This document shows, piece after piece, positions 45,905 to 58,594 of a DNA stretch of 64,000 bases. Both the position numbers and the translations under genes were made by a program. Location of the stretch: positions 33,684,501-33,748,500 of the forward strand of contig CM027379.1 of the NCBI GenBank assembly GCA_015680905.1, in the 5' to 3' direction. Every line of letters begins with the position of its first letter. The first letter of the stretch is position 1. Below the pieces are notes generated by a model. That model saw only the letters and a program-made list of their open reading frames with translations, made no database searches and was not told the DNA's origin. The DNA is from Coptis chinensis. Its lineage: Eukaryota; Streptophyta; Magnoliopsida; Ranunculales; Ranunculaceae.

Positions 45905-46750
45905 CTACTGGAAGGACTGCTGCTCCTCTATGAGGGTCTGCTGTTCCGCTATGATGACTCCTTGTGTTTGCCTAAGCTGGTGGAGGTACGAATGCATAAT
46001 CCTCTGACCTCCATGAAGGAAGTGAATTCCGTCCATGGGCTGAGTGAACTGTCGAGTGGCATCTTCAGCGAAGTAATCCACTTTCTCAGTAGGGCGTGCT
46101 TGCTCGGCAGCTTTGGTGGTAGGTGGAAGCCATAATTTTTGGATGCAGTGGGCATAGATAGGACCTGTGGTAGCATCCTTAACCTCCACTAGGGCGTATG
46201 TGGCCTTGAACCCCCAGTGCTGAATGAACCTGGTGACCAGCACTGGTAGAGGGGAGGTTGACTTCTTGGGTTTACAGAGTTGCTCCCAAATGAAGGTAAC
46301 GATGCAAAAGCTACTCTTCTGCACTTTAAGAATACATAGAATATAGAGCATTGCCTTACCGATATTAGAAGGCTTGGCTGAGCCTAGCAGGTTGTAGGCT
46401 GTCCACTGAGATATTACCAACTGATTCCTTCGCAGTGAACTCTGAAACGTGTAGTGACACTTGGGTTTCACCCCCTCGAGAAATGTCTCTACCATCATCA
46501 CATCGATGGTCTTGTTGTCTGGGGACTGTTCCGTCTGAACATAAGCCTTCAAAGGAATCCCCAGAACTCCACTCACCACCTCCTTGGTGAGCTCAAGCGA
46601 GCGACCGTCCTTGACAACCGTGATGCAGTCATCTTCCCCTTTAAGTATATGGTTATAAAACAAAAGAGTAAGAGAGGGAGAATATCTCGCACCTTCCAAC
46701 AAAACCGAGGGTTCCCATCCTTTTCTTCTAATCTCAGCTTTGAAGTGCAC
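45905..46750 (-). pseudogene. E5 ORF3 (281 codons open), Athila-type
   Basis: This is the better preserved of the two ORF3 copies. It runs MHFKAEIRRKGWEPSVLLEG at 46750 to EEQQSFQ at 45905, where a TAG replaces the CAG present in E2; the same frame then continues with the RFQHSVTR...HARTRRH tail to about 45765. Its N-terminal half carries VVKDGRSLELTKEVVSGVLGIPLKAY, including the GVLGIPL stretch missing in E2. The middle is hydrophobic-aromatic (QWTAYNLLGSAKPSNIGKAMLYIL, CIVTFIWEQL). No signal peptide. The function is unknown; the layout is similar to the plant retrotransposon family annotated as 'putative plant transposon protein'. Confidence 0.72.
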
Positions 46751-48312
46751 TTCAAATAGATCGGAATTAAAGATTTTTTGAAAATTTTGCTCTGCAAGAT
46801 ATTAAGAACTTGAGTCATTTAGAGTAAGGATTGATAAAATTCGGGTTTTTAGTTGGAATGGGGGTTGAAAATGGAGCAGGGTGTGAAAACATTAGGTGGT
46901 GGTATGTATGGGTGAGTAGGCAGTCGCGAGCTGGTTGGGGGCGGTCGCGAGCTCGCTTGGGCGGCTAAGGTTTAGAATTTTGTTAGGAAGAAGATGGGAG
47001 GTTGGGTGGCCGCGTAGGCTAAATAGGTTTGATGGCACATGCCTTGCATGTGCCTTTTTAGTTGAAATAAAATTTTGGCCCAAGCCCAAATGAAATCAGG
47101 AAATTCTGATCTTGTTCTCAGTGCCTTGCCAACTTCAAGAGCCGATCCACGCTTCGTTACTCGACCGATCTTGACCTATGAGGTACCGAAACGATCAGCA
47201 TCGAAAATGCCACGAAAAGATATTGGGTACACTTACATCCAACGGTGGATAAAAAACTGATGATGGAAAGAAATGAAAAGGAACTGTAGGTAAATATGTA
47301 CAAACAACAGAAGAAAAAATTTTAATTAATTTTTTGGGTTTTGAATAAGTTTGACTGAAATTTTAAAAAGGTGGGTCGTTGTAAGTCAAATCCCTAAGAC
47401 TTGGAACTTTTTGAAAACTCGAGTTAATCCCAACTAGATAGCTAGATTACTCTCCACAACTGTGCTCGATGAGCAGGTGGCTGGCACATGAAAACTGTGA
47501 AAACTGAATTTTCACTATGAGGTTGAAGACTAGGGCAAGTTGGTGTTTGACAATTTGAGCACCAGCCTTCTCTCATAGCTCGTCTTTTACATGCGTTTGA
47601 ACTCTTACCTAAACCAGGAATGATTTTCGGTATATGTGTCCATATCTTCAACTGTAGTTCTCTAGGAAGTGCTTGCACATGATCATTGAAACTTATCCAT
47701 CTAGCCTTGTTAGGTGGAGGGTTTTTGTTTGTTACAGAAGACATTTTTAAAAGTTTTTAGAAAGAGAGAGATTGAGAGGGGAAAATTTTTTTTTTTTAAA
47801 AGAAAGGGGAAAGATTTTTAAGAAAGAAAATTTTTGAAAATTTGTACAAGTTTGAGTCTTTTAATGCCAGATTCTCAAGACAAAATAGAGAGGTGGAGGC
47901 AAAAGATAGAATTAAACAGACAATATTATCACTTTGGGTTATTATATTTGTTTAATTCTCGTTTAAAGATGCCTCGTTTTTTTTCCCAGTTGGTTTTCTC
48001 AAGTAAAAGATATCTCTAACCATATAGAGGTTTTGACAAGAAGATAAAATTATACGTGAATCCTATATCATTTTGGTTACTCCGGGGCGTATAATTTTCA
48101 TTTTTATATTCTCTTGTTTTGAAAACTATGGAGAGATGTTTTAAGAAACTCGTTCTCAGCTCAAAAGCTGTGATTCTAGATGCTAATACTTTTTTTTCTT
48201 AAAAACAAACCATAACATATAATCTCTTCAACTTTCGTGTCGGGTTTGTGGTGAACTCAATCTAGACAGATAGAGCTTCAACTACGCGAGTTGGGGGATT
48301 TACTGCGCAAGA
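46751..48312 (-). other. E5 spacer upstream of ORF3
   Basis: Homologous to 11223-12550 of E2, noncoding here. It ends in GGGGGATTTACTGCGC(A), the same words as E2 near 12538-12552, where E6 was inserted. Two GGTCGCGAGCT-type repeats lie near 46920-46955. Confidence 0.65.
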
Positions 48313-49696
48313 TGATAATTACTAATTTATGTAAACTAACTATCTATGTCTAAACACAAATAATCAATCGACTAAATAAGTGCTTAGATCAATATTCCTA
48401 CTCTCAAATAATAATGAAGTAATATAAAGGGTATGGATTTCTTTCCACTCATAAACTACTAAGACATAAATAGAATTCAACTAGATTAAATCTAAGGGAA
48501 GAACACCTGAGAGTAATGATTATGATGTGAAACCTACTAATATGATTATTCTACGAATTTAATCTTAATACTAAATTAACTAACAATATAATGATGTGAG
48601 TCAAATCTGATGGAAATTAGAGAGAGAATAAAATTCACTTTATGATTCCTTAATATTGAAAGCATATATGTTGAGAAACCCTAATATTTATATTATCACT
48701 AAAAACTTAAATATAAATCTTAGACTTTTATAATTCCTAATTCAATTATTCCATCTCTAGTCATAATCAAATTAGCATGAGAGGAAGGTTTGTTTTTCAT
48801 TCTCATGGAAAAACTCACAGTCCTCTAGTTTAGATTTTTCTCTTCTTATCTCTGAGTAAAGAAAAATCCAAACTTTAAATCCTAATCAACAAATCTATGC
48901 TAAACAAATCAAGTCCTCTCAAAACTTCATTAACCAACCTCTAATGGGAGTTTAGCTTTGATTCAAAAGATGTATTAAACTAAAACAAAAACTAAAGCAA
49001 TAAAAGCAAAACATAATAAAGTAAAAGAGAATTGAATAAACTAAAGCTTTATTTGAAGAAGGTTTATTGGTGGCTACAAACCTTAACTCTAAACTACACT
49101 AACCTACACTACACAAAAGAAAGGGGATGAATATTAAGTTTAGCCTTAACTCTATTTATATAAGAGATAGTTAGGGTTACATTTTTGTGCATCGGTGAAA
49201 AAGGGGGACTTTGGGCCTCTAATGTGAGCCCAAAGTCCATTAGGTTAAGTCTAAAGGGGCCACTGCTGTTAGAAATTACTTTAGTACCATATTCGTCCAC
49301 TTTTACAACTCTGATTGGGGTAAGGACAGGTTCATTGAAAATCTGGTTCCGAGTTGGTCGTTTTAACATAAAGTAGGCCCAATTTCAAGGCCCAAGTCAA
49401 AAAATATGCCCTTTTGAAGTTCTGATGGCTTTTTGTCATTTTTCTACTTGAATTGACTTTGACTCAGCTTGAAAATGCTTTTTATTCTTAATTCTTGGGT
49501 TTTAAACATAAAACTTTCTCAGCAATCATCTTGACTCATTTTCCATGCAAAATGGCAGCTTTAAGCAGATAAACAACTTCAAGACCTGAAATACACAAAA
49601 ACACGTAAATAATACTAACTCTTATTTATTATAAACATAATTGGCCTAAATATAATATTATTAAGGGGTTTAAACTACACTTTTGGGTGCTTATCA
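48313..49696 (-). repeat. E6 3' LTR
   Basis: It runs TGATAATTACTAATTTATG to GGGTGCTTATCA (1384 bp). A minus-strand TATA-like CTTATATAAATA box is at 49153-49164, equivalent to that of SL1. It is flanked on the left by E5 sequence and on the right by the PPT (49697-49711). Confidence 0.9.
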
Positions 49697-51895
49697 CACC
49701 ACCCCCAAACAGCATTTTGCTTGTCCTCAAGCAAAGATGAGAAATAAAAACAGATAAGTGGCAAAAAATATGGTCCTAACTAATCTCGTTTCGCAGAGTG
49801 CGATTGCATTGACCATATGCAATAAGGCCTTAAACCACTAGGAATTCTCTAGTGGACGAGTTATAGTCTCGTGAGAGTTTTCCATAGAAGATACTCACAG
49901 ACTTTATTTATACTACAACGACTAAAAATTAAAGTAATTGCCCCTAATTTTATCTTAGAATCTATACATCTCACTAGCAGTTAAACAAGGATCATCAATC
50001 TAACTCCTAAATTAATACATGCATAATAATCAAATCATCTTAAGGTAAATAACTATACAATGAAATATGCTATAAAATGCAATGGCAGGTCCGTTTTTGA
50101 AATTTTTGGGTAACGTGCCTAAGTAGGTTCTCACAAGAAATGTGTCAAGACACAGAACACTTTGATTTTTCCACTCAAGTTTGCTAACTCCAGTGTGTAG
50201 TGGGAACACGATTTCTCACAATCTCAATGACAATCTAAAGAAACCGAGGTCAATCAAACACATCTACCACTTACTGTCACACCGACCTATTCCTAATTGA
50301 GCTAGATCTCTTTATTAGGTGATACGGGGCGTAGGTGTTGGTTAAAGAAGGAAGGAAATGGATATTCAAAAAGACAAGTCTGAGATAATAAGGTCTTAAA
50401 AATAAATAACTAGAGAAAACTTTGTTCTTACTTTGCTTCTACACTTTGTTTTCATTCTTAGCCATTTTGTTTTAGCTTTTAACTCATTTGATTTCATTTT
50501 TGGAGTTCTGACTTTTTATTTTACTTCTATTTTAATTTTCTTTTCTTTGGATGGAAACTTTTTTTCTTTTCTTTTTCTATTTATTTTTCTTTTGAAGCAA
50601 CTAACTAATTTTACTTACACAAGTTTTTCTATTCTCTTTTCTTCACTCATCCTATTTCTCAGACTTATCCAAATAGGTAGGCTGATTTTATTTTTTATTT
50701 TGTTTTATTCGGTTGAGGATTTGTGGTTTGTGAAAAGGCTAATGAAAGGCTCAGTGGGGCGACTAGCGAAAAATAAACTTAGGTAAGAATTTCTGACTAT
50801 ATCGATCCAAAGAGGGCCTAAATTCTTGCTTAGGATATGGTATAGTGATCAAGCAAGTGGATGTGTGATTTCACTACTCGGATTTAACTTCTCTCTTGTG
50901 TCATCACTCAGATATTTCACTTTTATAAGGTTTTTAGGCTAGATGCTCACAGAATATGTATCAAGTACTCTAACCTAGGTCTCAGAAAAATACTGGCAAG
51001 TATAATCATAGATGCTCATGCAAGATGTTTATGAAAAGATGCAATGACTATTACGCCATATTAATCTAAGTTTCAAAAAATAAATCATAATTCAAGTATT
51101 ATGTGAGATTTCTAGACTAATATCATCATGGAGAAGGGAACAATACCATTATCACTAAGTGCATAGTATAAACTATATTTATGATTTTAACATTTTTATA
51201 AAGAAAAGTGTGTAATATACAACCTAATATGTGCTTAAACATTTCCAACATGTTTCTATAGCAACCCCAAACAGAATCATGCTTTATCTCCAAAGTATGG
51301 AATGAAAATAAAGGATAGAGAGTACCATAGAAACGTGCTTGTTGTAAATGGGAGCACCTAAAAAAGAAGGTTAATCTATACTAATATAAAGAAATAAAAA
51401 TATACGCAACTCATATATGAGTTCCTCCCGTTATGGGGATTTTATGAAATAATAAATAGCGCTTGGGATATAAGCGGACTCTAACATCAATAAAATAATA
51501 TTATACGTTCACAAATCAAGCATGCACATATCATGGCTCCTATAGGATTAACTTCCAGAATTACACAAAATAGGGAAATTTTATGAAATTAAGGTACCTA
51601 ATTACATTATGCATCCCAATGAAATCAACAAGGCCCATGGGTTCTATATTTTGATATTTATACATGCAATTTTAATATGTGAACATACAATGTGCTAAAA
51701 TTAAATATACTAACCCCAAATAATTTTGGAGAAGGGGGTTCATGAAATAATTCAATAGCACATTTAAATTACTTAACTAACTAATTTAGACTCTACATGA
51801 GTACACATGATAGGCAAAAAGGTGGTAAAAAGTTTTGAAATGAAAGACCAAAATACACCACCCCCAAATAAAATTTGAAAACTCTTTTTAAAACT
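49697..51895 (-). other. E6 interior: E3-like 3' UTR
   Basis: PPT 49697-49711, hairpin 49716-49735 (8-bp arms), palindrome 49835-49855 and stem 49856-49872. The second module, near 51262-51295, has a shortened C-run and an imperfect hairpin. ACCCC(C)AAA...TTTGGG inverted repeats lie near 51711-51733 and 51855-51868. It is collinear with E3 16283-18285, including the segment at 50350-50400 versus 16930-16975. No coding capacity. Confidence 0.75.
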
Positions 51896-52209
51896 TGATA
51901 ATTAATAATTAATTTATGTAAACTAACTATCTATGCCTAAACACAAATAATCAATCAACTAAACAAATGATTAGATCAATATCCCTACTCTAAAATAAAA
52001 ATTAAGTAATATAGCAGCTTCTAGTCTTCATAATAAGCGTGATTAAGGCTCTTTTTGGTGCTAAGATGCAACTTTTATGATAAGTGGTCTGAAATACTCC
52101 TTAACCTGAAAAAGGCAAAAAAAGCTATGAGTTGTCTTTTCGTTAAGCGTAAGAAGGGTTGTAATGCAGCAATATACAGATAATAAAACGCACATTTTGG
52201 AGTTGATCA
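51896..52209 (-). repeat. Hybrid LTR junction: E6 LTR start fused to E5 LTR end
   Basis: Bases 51896-52013 match the E6 LTR; from about 52014 (GCAGCTTCTAGTCTTC) to 52209 (TGATCA) the match is to E2/E5 LTRs (compare 43788-43977 and 2609-2804). The switch is abrupt with no duplication, so it is a deletion or recombination joint. Confidence 0.75.
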
Positions 52210-53675
52210 TTGGGCCTCAAGTAACAAGCATCGTCCGGTTTATCGACATTGGGTAATGACTTCCCAATGGTTGTTATGTGGCTCAGGTTTAACCTTATGC
52301 GTGTTAAAGTAAATATTGTGCGGAAGTTAAACACGAAGCCACACAATCATGCTTTTGTAAACACCAAGTATCCTATGATTTTTTTGTGTTTTACCACGAT
52401 TTGATCCCATGACCAAACTAGCTAAATAGTCAATCATACTACCAACCAACTAACCGTACTACACGAAGTCAACCGTTTTTCTCTACTCCATGTAATCCTT
52501 TTCTTATTCTTATTCTTTAATACAATTTCTCAGCTCACTTAAAAAAAAAAATATCCTCTGACTGGGAGTTCCAAGGAGGTAGGTCAAGCTATGCTTACAC
52601 GTTGCTTGAGGTGTAGTCGATATTGGTTGGCGCATGGTCTGAGAATCAATCCCAACTGATTGATCGTTTTGTTCGGTTACAAATTTTGACTATCTAAACC
52701 CACAAGTCGGGTTGAAAATGTAGAAAAACCAATAATTTACAACTTTGCCTTAGTGGGCTTAACTTGTACAATGTAAAATAAAATACTAACTACTTAACTA
52801 TATAACTACTTAATTGTAGCAAAAAAAAAAAAAAAAAAAACTATATAACTACTTAACTATACATCCACTTATCTAGATTAATTAAAAGAACAATGTCAAT
52901 GATTAGAAATTTAATCTTCAAGTTGATTTGAGATGCGTGAGCTTATTGTTGCATTACTCGCCTCACGCACCCAAATGGTCAAAGTAGATCCAACTTCTAA
53001 TACTTGGTAAGTTATTAAACTTCAACCAAAAGACAAATGACTTTTCACTTTAGGAAAAAGGTTGGTATTATCCTAAACCTTATCCTAGTTATCTTATACC
53101 TTATATAAGTTGATATTATCGTAATTATTTTTTTATATTTTTGAAAAATAATATTGGTAAAGTAAAAACATGATATTATCCTAAAACTATTATTTATCTA
53201 AGACTGAAAATAAATTATTTTTTTTTGTATTTTTAAAATATTTATATCTATATTTTTTTAGTTTTTCAAAATATTAAATATTCAAAACCTAACTAGTTTC
53301 AAATGGCTAACAGTTTGATTAAACTAATCATACAAAATTAATCTACAAAACACGAAAAAGAACTTGTACCTATGGAATCATGTTCCGTGAAAGAGGAGGC
53401 GCGGTCGTGGAAGTGTGGAGGCATGTACGCAACACGTAGGGGCACGGGTGTGGGTCGATTTTTCCCGTTTGCTCTGAGCTTTTGACAGCTTCTCTCGCTT
53501 CTTTGCTGTGTTCCAATGGTGGGTTCTATTTGATTTAATCTGCAGTAAAATAAGAAAACACGAGTAAGTAAATATTAAAACAATAAACTTGAAAAAACTT
53601 GAAAGTAAATGAAAGAAAATGAAGGAATATAGTTTAAAAATGGTTGTTTTTGTTCATCTTCTTCCCAAGCTTAGA
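52210..53675 (-). other. E1 5' leader
   Basis: Noncoding, homologous to the E2 leader (about 39490-40504), including the block TTGGGTAATGACTTCCCAAT near 52249-52268. It contains an A19 run at about 52820-52839 and a very AT-rich stretch (53090-53290). Confidence 0.65.
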
Positions 53676-53693
53676 TCCATGATGGCGACGCCA
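53676..53693 (-). promoter_or_regulatory. E1 primer-binding site
   Basis: The minus strand reads TGGCGTCGCCATCATGGA, two bases from the 5' LTR. The tRNA is unassigned. Confidence 0.6.
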
Positions 53694-53695
53694 TT

Positions 53696-54713
53696 TGAAG
53701 TCGTAGTTGGTAATGAGTTTGAAGTTTTATGAGTTGAAGTTCATCCTAAATCTTAAGATGGGAGGAATAATTGATGAGTGAAAACAAGAACTTTTTAACT
53801 TTTCTTATTCATATTTTTCTTCTATTTTTAATGCGTATGAAAAGGCTAGTGTTTAAAGAGAGGAAAACATTGAAAACATGAAGTTGTAGGATTAAAACAT
53901 GAAGAATGAAGAGGAAAGGAGATAACGTTATCACCAAGTTACACTCATTAATAACTTCAATGAGTGCAACTAGTGTTCTTGATATTTAATGACAAGAAAT
54001 GTAGAGACAAGTGATTGGAATGAAAAGATTGAAAACAACAAGTATTGAAAACAAATTGGATTTGAAACAAGTATTGAAATAAAATGAAAACAAGAAAACA
54101 AGATAGATTGAAATAAATATATAACAATACAAGAAAATAAAATGCAATAATGTAAATATACCTAAGAAAGCATGATAAAATTAATCTCAATATTTGGGTT
54201 GTCAAACCAAAAATTGGATAATATTTTCTCTTCAAACTTTTTCCTTTTATACTCCTACTTTTACAGTAACTAATTTGCCCTCTCCCGCTATAATCAAGAC
54301 ACCTCACTCTTTTGTTTTTTACTTTTCCTTTATGCTTTTGCTTTTGCTTTTTCTCTATCTTCTTGATCAAGCTAGGTTATGAGCAAATTTTCTTTTGTAA
54401 CAAGGCCATCCATCTCCAGTCTTCTGAGTTAAGGACATGACTTTCAGTTTTCTGGGTTTGAGTCCTTGACCTTTGACCTTTGACTTTGACGTTTGATTTT
54501 TTCAAAACTTTTTTATAGCAACTTGAGTCTGCATAAGAAGTGTTAATAAAACTCTTTTTCGCACTAAAATGTATCTTTTATGATAAGTGGTCTGAAATGG
54601 CCTGTAATATGCAAAAAGACAATAAAAGCTATGAATTGTCTGTTTATTATGCGTAAGAAGGGTTATAATGCAGTAATGTAAAGGTAATAAAATGCACATT
54701 TGGGAGCTGATCA
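53696..54713 (-). repeat. E1 5' LTR
   Basis: TGAAGTCGTAG...GGGAGCTGATCA. It is related to the E2 LTRs but about 150 bases longer. The outer flank is ATTGT (54714-54718), the expected E1 target duplication; its partner lies left of the window. Confidence 0.82.
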
Positions 54714-55179
54714 ATTGTTCATTTTTAGATTTTTACAATTCATTTTTTTTGTTATTTTGGTTCCACCAAGTTTCTTACTGTGGAATAGAACTTGATGGCA
54801 TATTGTACTCAAGACATTTAAATTTCCACCGGTACTATACCTAATGGTTTAGGATGTCTTGGTTCCATAACATCTTAAGGAAATAGATTATAGATAGCTA
54901 CTTACGATTGCCTGTCGGTTCTACACCTCAAATCTTCATTTTGTAAAGCCGAATAATTTTTAGGCTTCGCTTTTAAGCGGAAAAAGATGAATATTATTTA
55001 CATTTGGTATGTCAAAGTTTTCCCATATTCTAAGAGCTCCATAGATGCTCCAAGGGAGCCTTTTAAGTTATCAAGTGCTCTGTTTTAAAGAGGATATGAA
55101 TGCATTAGTTCAGTTTTAATGGGGAAACAAATTCATTTGTTCAATCCTAGACTGAAAAATACTCACTTGAACACACACA
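54714..55179. other. Flanking DNA right of E1
   Basis: 466 bases without similarity to the elements in the window and without a convincing ORF. It is probably the sequence into which E1 and SL2 were inserted. Confidence 0.55.
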
Positions 55180-56716
55180 TGATAAAACATAAAAAGATAG
55201 TTTACCTACGTAATGAACGATGAAACTCAAAACGTAAGTAAACTAACACTTAATACGTGCCTAATTTATCAAAGATTTCTACTCTCAATCCTATGAGATA
55301 TAGTGGAGTAGATGATTCGTTCCACTCCTAGTCCTTCCGCATGATAATGTTTTCTATGTATAAATAATCTTAACTAAAGTCTAATGAGAGATTTATGAAA
55401 TGGCAACTAGACTACGATGCAACTACCTACAAGATGCAACTAGTCGACTATTAGAACAACTATGGGAATGCTATGTCGATTCTATGATAAGGAGTTAGAG
55501 GGGGATTGATTCCACCTTAACTCGACTTAATCCTACTAATGACGAATCGTCGTAATCCGAATTGAACTACTTCGCAGAACAATCGGGTTACTCCTAATCC
55601 CTAATTACACATGGCATTTCTACCAATTCATAAGTAGCATGTGAACGATTACACCCATTCTCATGGTGAACTAATCATTTCTAGAGTGGAAAGGAAATTA
55701 CGACGACTCTACGATAATCAGGATCAAGCTTTCATCAAGGCTTCTCGACCCCCTTAAATGGAGGTTTAGCCGAGAATCATCACGCTATCATTCCCAATGG
55801 AATTCGAACAAGACATGATATAAAGGTTGAAACTTTGCTTGTTTAAACTCAATTCAAAACTACTCATGCAATAATTGAATTTAACTAATAATGACAAACA
55901 ATTGAATCTAAGAATTGAACTAAATAAGTAAATAGAAAATGAACTAGATTACCAAGAACACTATTTTATTAATCTAATGAATAATAAAACAATTATTCAA
56001 ATACTAAATTAATAATCTACTTGTTCTAAAGTAATTAATTAAACATGAACTAGATCTAAAACAAGATATGAAAAACTAATTAATTAACTAATTGAAATTC
56101 TCAAACTAATTAATGGAGGCTAACTAATCTAGGTCTAACTATCTACCATTAACAAAGACTCAAGCTCTTGTTTTTATACTTTCAGATCCAAAAATCGTGC
56201 ATGGGCTTGGAGCCATGTTTTGGGCCAGAGAATCAGGCCCAAAACCCAATTCTTTCAGTCCAAAAAGGCCTCTTCAGCTGCAGTTGGATTCAACAAACTT
56301 TTCATCTACTTCTGCTCCTCTGATTTGGTCAAGGCTTAGACCATTGGAAAGCTCTTTCCGAGCCGGTCATTTTGATATAAGGTAGGCCCAATTCCAAGGT
56401 CTGAGCCCAAAGATACGGACTTCGGAAGTTCTGCTGACTTTGCGTGCTGTTCCTGCCCACGTCGACTTTTTAGCTTTTGACCGGGCTTTAGAAAGGCTTT
56501 GTCTTCTTGAATCTTGACCTTTAATCATAGGATTCCTTAGCAACCGACCTTTTCTCCTTTATCTCGCTAAAGTGGCATATTTGTACACATAATGGACTTT
56601 GAAGCCTGAAATGCATAGAAACACGTAATCAGTATTAACTCTTAATTATTACTCACATAATTGGTCTAAAAGTATGACTGTTATAGGGTTAAAACTACAG
56701 TTTTGGGCTCTTATCA
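55180..56716 (-). mobile_element. SL2: solo LTR (E3 family)
   Basis: TGATAAAACATAAAAAG...GGGCTCTTATCA, flanked by ACACA at 55175-55179 and 56717-56721. The PPT-side half (about 56150-56716) matches the E3 LTRs closely, including the TATAAAAA box at 56171-56178. The other half is about 500 bases longer than in E3. No internal region. Confidence 0.9.
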
Positions 56717-58559
56717 ACACACACACACAAACACTCACATAAAATTGCTGACTTAGTAGTATAGAAAATAATGATTTGGAATCAGTTTATTTTCACAGCC
56801 TATATGTGCATTTGAGTCACCGGACAGTGACCCTTCCGCTTTTCAAAGTTAAGCACCCTATCATCAGGTTGAAAATGATGTAGAACATGGCACTATGAGG
56901 ATTCATACTTTCATACACTTCCCCTCACAGTCTCACACATAGTCAATTATACCATCTGTATAAGCCAATAATGTGGTATCCTAAATGATATTGTGTGTGT
57001 GTGTGTGTTATCCCTACTTTTTGTTCATTTGAATATGACTTCTCTCCATATTTTAGTAATTTTTTTCCAACTTTTTTGTTCATCTGACCACACTCAGGCT
57101 TTGCATAGGAAGCCCTTGGATGAACAATGGGAAGAGCTTGAAGACTTTTAGTCAATAATTAATATGAAAAAAGGCAAATATACAAGCTGGTACCAACATC
57201 AAATCTTACAAGAATGCCATCCAAAAAGATCATATCTTCTGCTGCTTCAAATACTGATGCATCCTAGACTAAATGGGTATTCAATATTTTTCTTTCTCGG
57301 CTACCATACTAGAATATGTATAATACTATTTTATCTAAAATTTGGAAGAGTATGCAGGTAATATGCACTTATGAGTTATCTTTCTCAAGTAAATTTAGTT
57401 TCTTAGATTTGAACATCCTATTCTTCTTATGAGCTTCACCACACATGTAGCATTATAATGTTTACAACCAATTTAAACCTGCTATATGTACTATCTCACA
57501 AAACCAAACATTGAACTAATTAAAATCATGTGTTTTGCTTCCAAGACTAACTACTTGATGGGAGGATGCTTAGCTAGTGAGGTATGCATACTTTTTAAAG
57601 ATCAATCACATCCATGTTAAGTATTTATTTTTGGGTTTCTAAAGGAGTAAATTAAATGTCTAGGTACAATCTAAAGTTTCACTTCTTCCATTCATTCTTG
57701 CATTGAAGAGGGTGTACTAGCCAAGACCTCTACTCCAATTCTAGGTGATTTGATGGGATTTTTACATTGGTGTTAGGTGAGTGACTGTGATATTGTTAGT
57801 TTTGAATTTTTAGGGTTGCAGGTCATAGCTTGAGTAGATTATATCTGACAAGGACTTTGGACATTTTCTAACTTGAACAGTAAGTTCATCCATTAAATGT
57901 TGTAGTTCATTTTTGTTGAATATTTGTTTGGTGAAGCGACACTGTAGTAATATTAGTTACCAATCAAAGAAACTGAAGGCATGGTGAAACTTTAGGAATA
58001 TTATTATTGATGGTCAATTCAGATGTTTTTCATTTGTAAATTTCCAACATAGTTATTCGCAAAATGTATTGTTTATTACTTTTATTTTATTTTATTTTAT
58101 GTTTTTTTTCCTTTAGTAAATGCATATATGTAAACATGCAAAGAAGAGATCATGTAATGAGGTCAAGGCTATGAACATAAAGCTGTTATTAAATTTCTAG
58201 AAATGTGACACGGATCCAACTGACTTTATAGTTGGGGAAATTGTTGCCAACAGAGACATTGTTGATGATCTGAAACGGTTCTTTTGAAGAGTTGAAATCT
58301 AGCAATTGGAGATGGTCTGTAAAGCTAAGGAATACTTGGCGTTCCATCAGTGACCACTATAGTTTTCAAGTTTGTGACAATTAGAATTGTATCACTTATC
58401 AAATCTTTCTCCATTGATATTATTACTATTATTATATTCTTTTGTAATTGAGACGATTTGAAAACTCCGCTATTAAGTGACATATGTAAAGTCTTCATAT
58501 AATTTTATAATTTTGTCAAGGAGTTTTGTTAGGATTTCAATGGGAGGAGCATTTGATAT
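56717..58559. other. Intergenic region
   Basis: Mostly anonymous AT-rich DNA. It starts with an AC-repeat into which SL2 was inserted (to about 56730) and has a TG microsatellite at 56992-57008 and a TTTTA repeat near 58080-58100. The only coding-like signal is the possible exon at 58201-58287. Confidence 0.5.
58201..58287 (+). pseudogene. Possible terminal exon remnant, unrecognised
   Basis: After an acceptor-like ATTTCTAG, 28 codons read KCDTDPTDFIVGEIVANRDI and on to a basic-acidic helix-like end and a TGA at 58285. The composition (GC-richer, charged, amphipathic) is unlike its surroundings. I do not recognise a family and found no upstream exon that joins it convincingly. It could be a chance frame or a gene fragment. 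Confidence 0.25.
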
Positions 58560-58594
58560 GTCACTAAAAAATACAGGTGCAAACTAGCAAAGTT

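Larger units (their letters stand above)
48313..52013 (-). mobile_element. E6: coding-less LTR element (LARD-like or deletion derivative)
   Basis: A full 3' LTR (48313-49696), PPT and a 2.2-kb interior resembling the E3 3' UTR are followed directly by the start of a second LTR copy (51896-52013), which is cut short. There is no PBS, gag or pol between them. The 51896-52013 piece matches 48313-48428. The interior must have been deleted, or the element was formed by recombination between a 3' UTR and an LTR. Confidence 0.7.
43626..52209 (-). mobile_element. E5: rearranged 3' half of an E2-like element, hosting E6
   Basis: The order is 3' LTR fragment (43626-43977), PPT and 3' UTR (43978-45904), ORF3 (45905-46750), spacer (46751-48312), E6, and a 5' LTR fragment (52014-52209). 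Gag and pol are absent. Both LTR pieces are U3 ends of the E1/E2 LTR family. The right end TGATCA at 52209 abuts the E1 leader; the left end was lost together with about 420 bases of E1. It supplies the empty sites for SL1 and the CACTA element of E2. Confidence 0.7.
1..54713 (-). mobile_element. E1: outermost Athila-like LTR retrotransposon, left-truncated by the window and interrupted
   Basis: I assemble this element from separated minus-strand blocks in the expected order: 5' LTR 53696-54713, PBS 53676-53693, leader 52210-53675, gag 41387-43100, protease to RNase H 1932-1. E2 (1933-41386) interrupts it between gag and protease with a clean 5-bp duplication. A second complex (43101-52209) interrupts it between leader and gag. 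Comparing with the same stretch of E2 (about 39071-39495), roughly 420 bases of E1 were lost at that second junction. Integrase, 3' UTR and 3' LTR lie left of the window. Assigning the right-hand leader and LTR to the same element as the gag is inference from order, orientation and matching break points. Confidence 0.75.

Noticed and set aside
56830..56890. TTTTCAAAGTTAAGCACCC resembles the 5S rRNA AAGTTAAGC motif
   Set aside because: Only about ten bases agree and the internal control regions of a 5S gene are missing on both sides.
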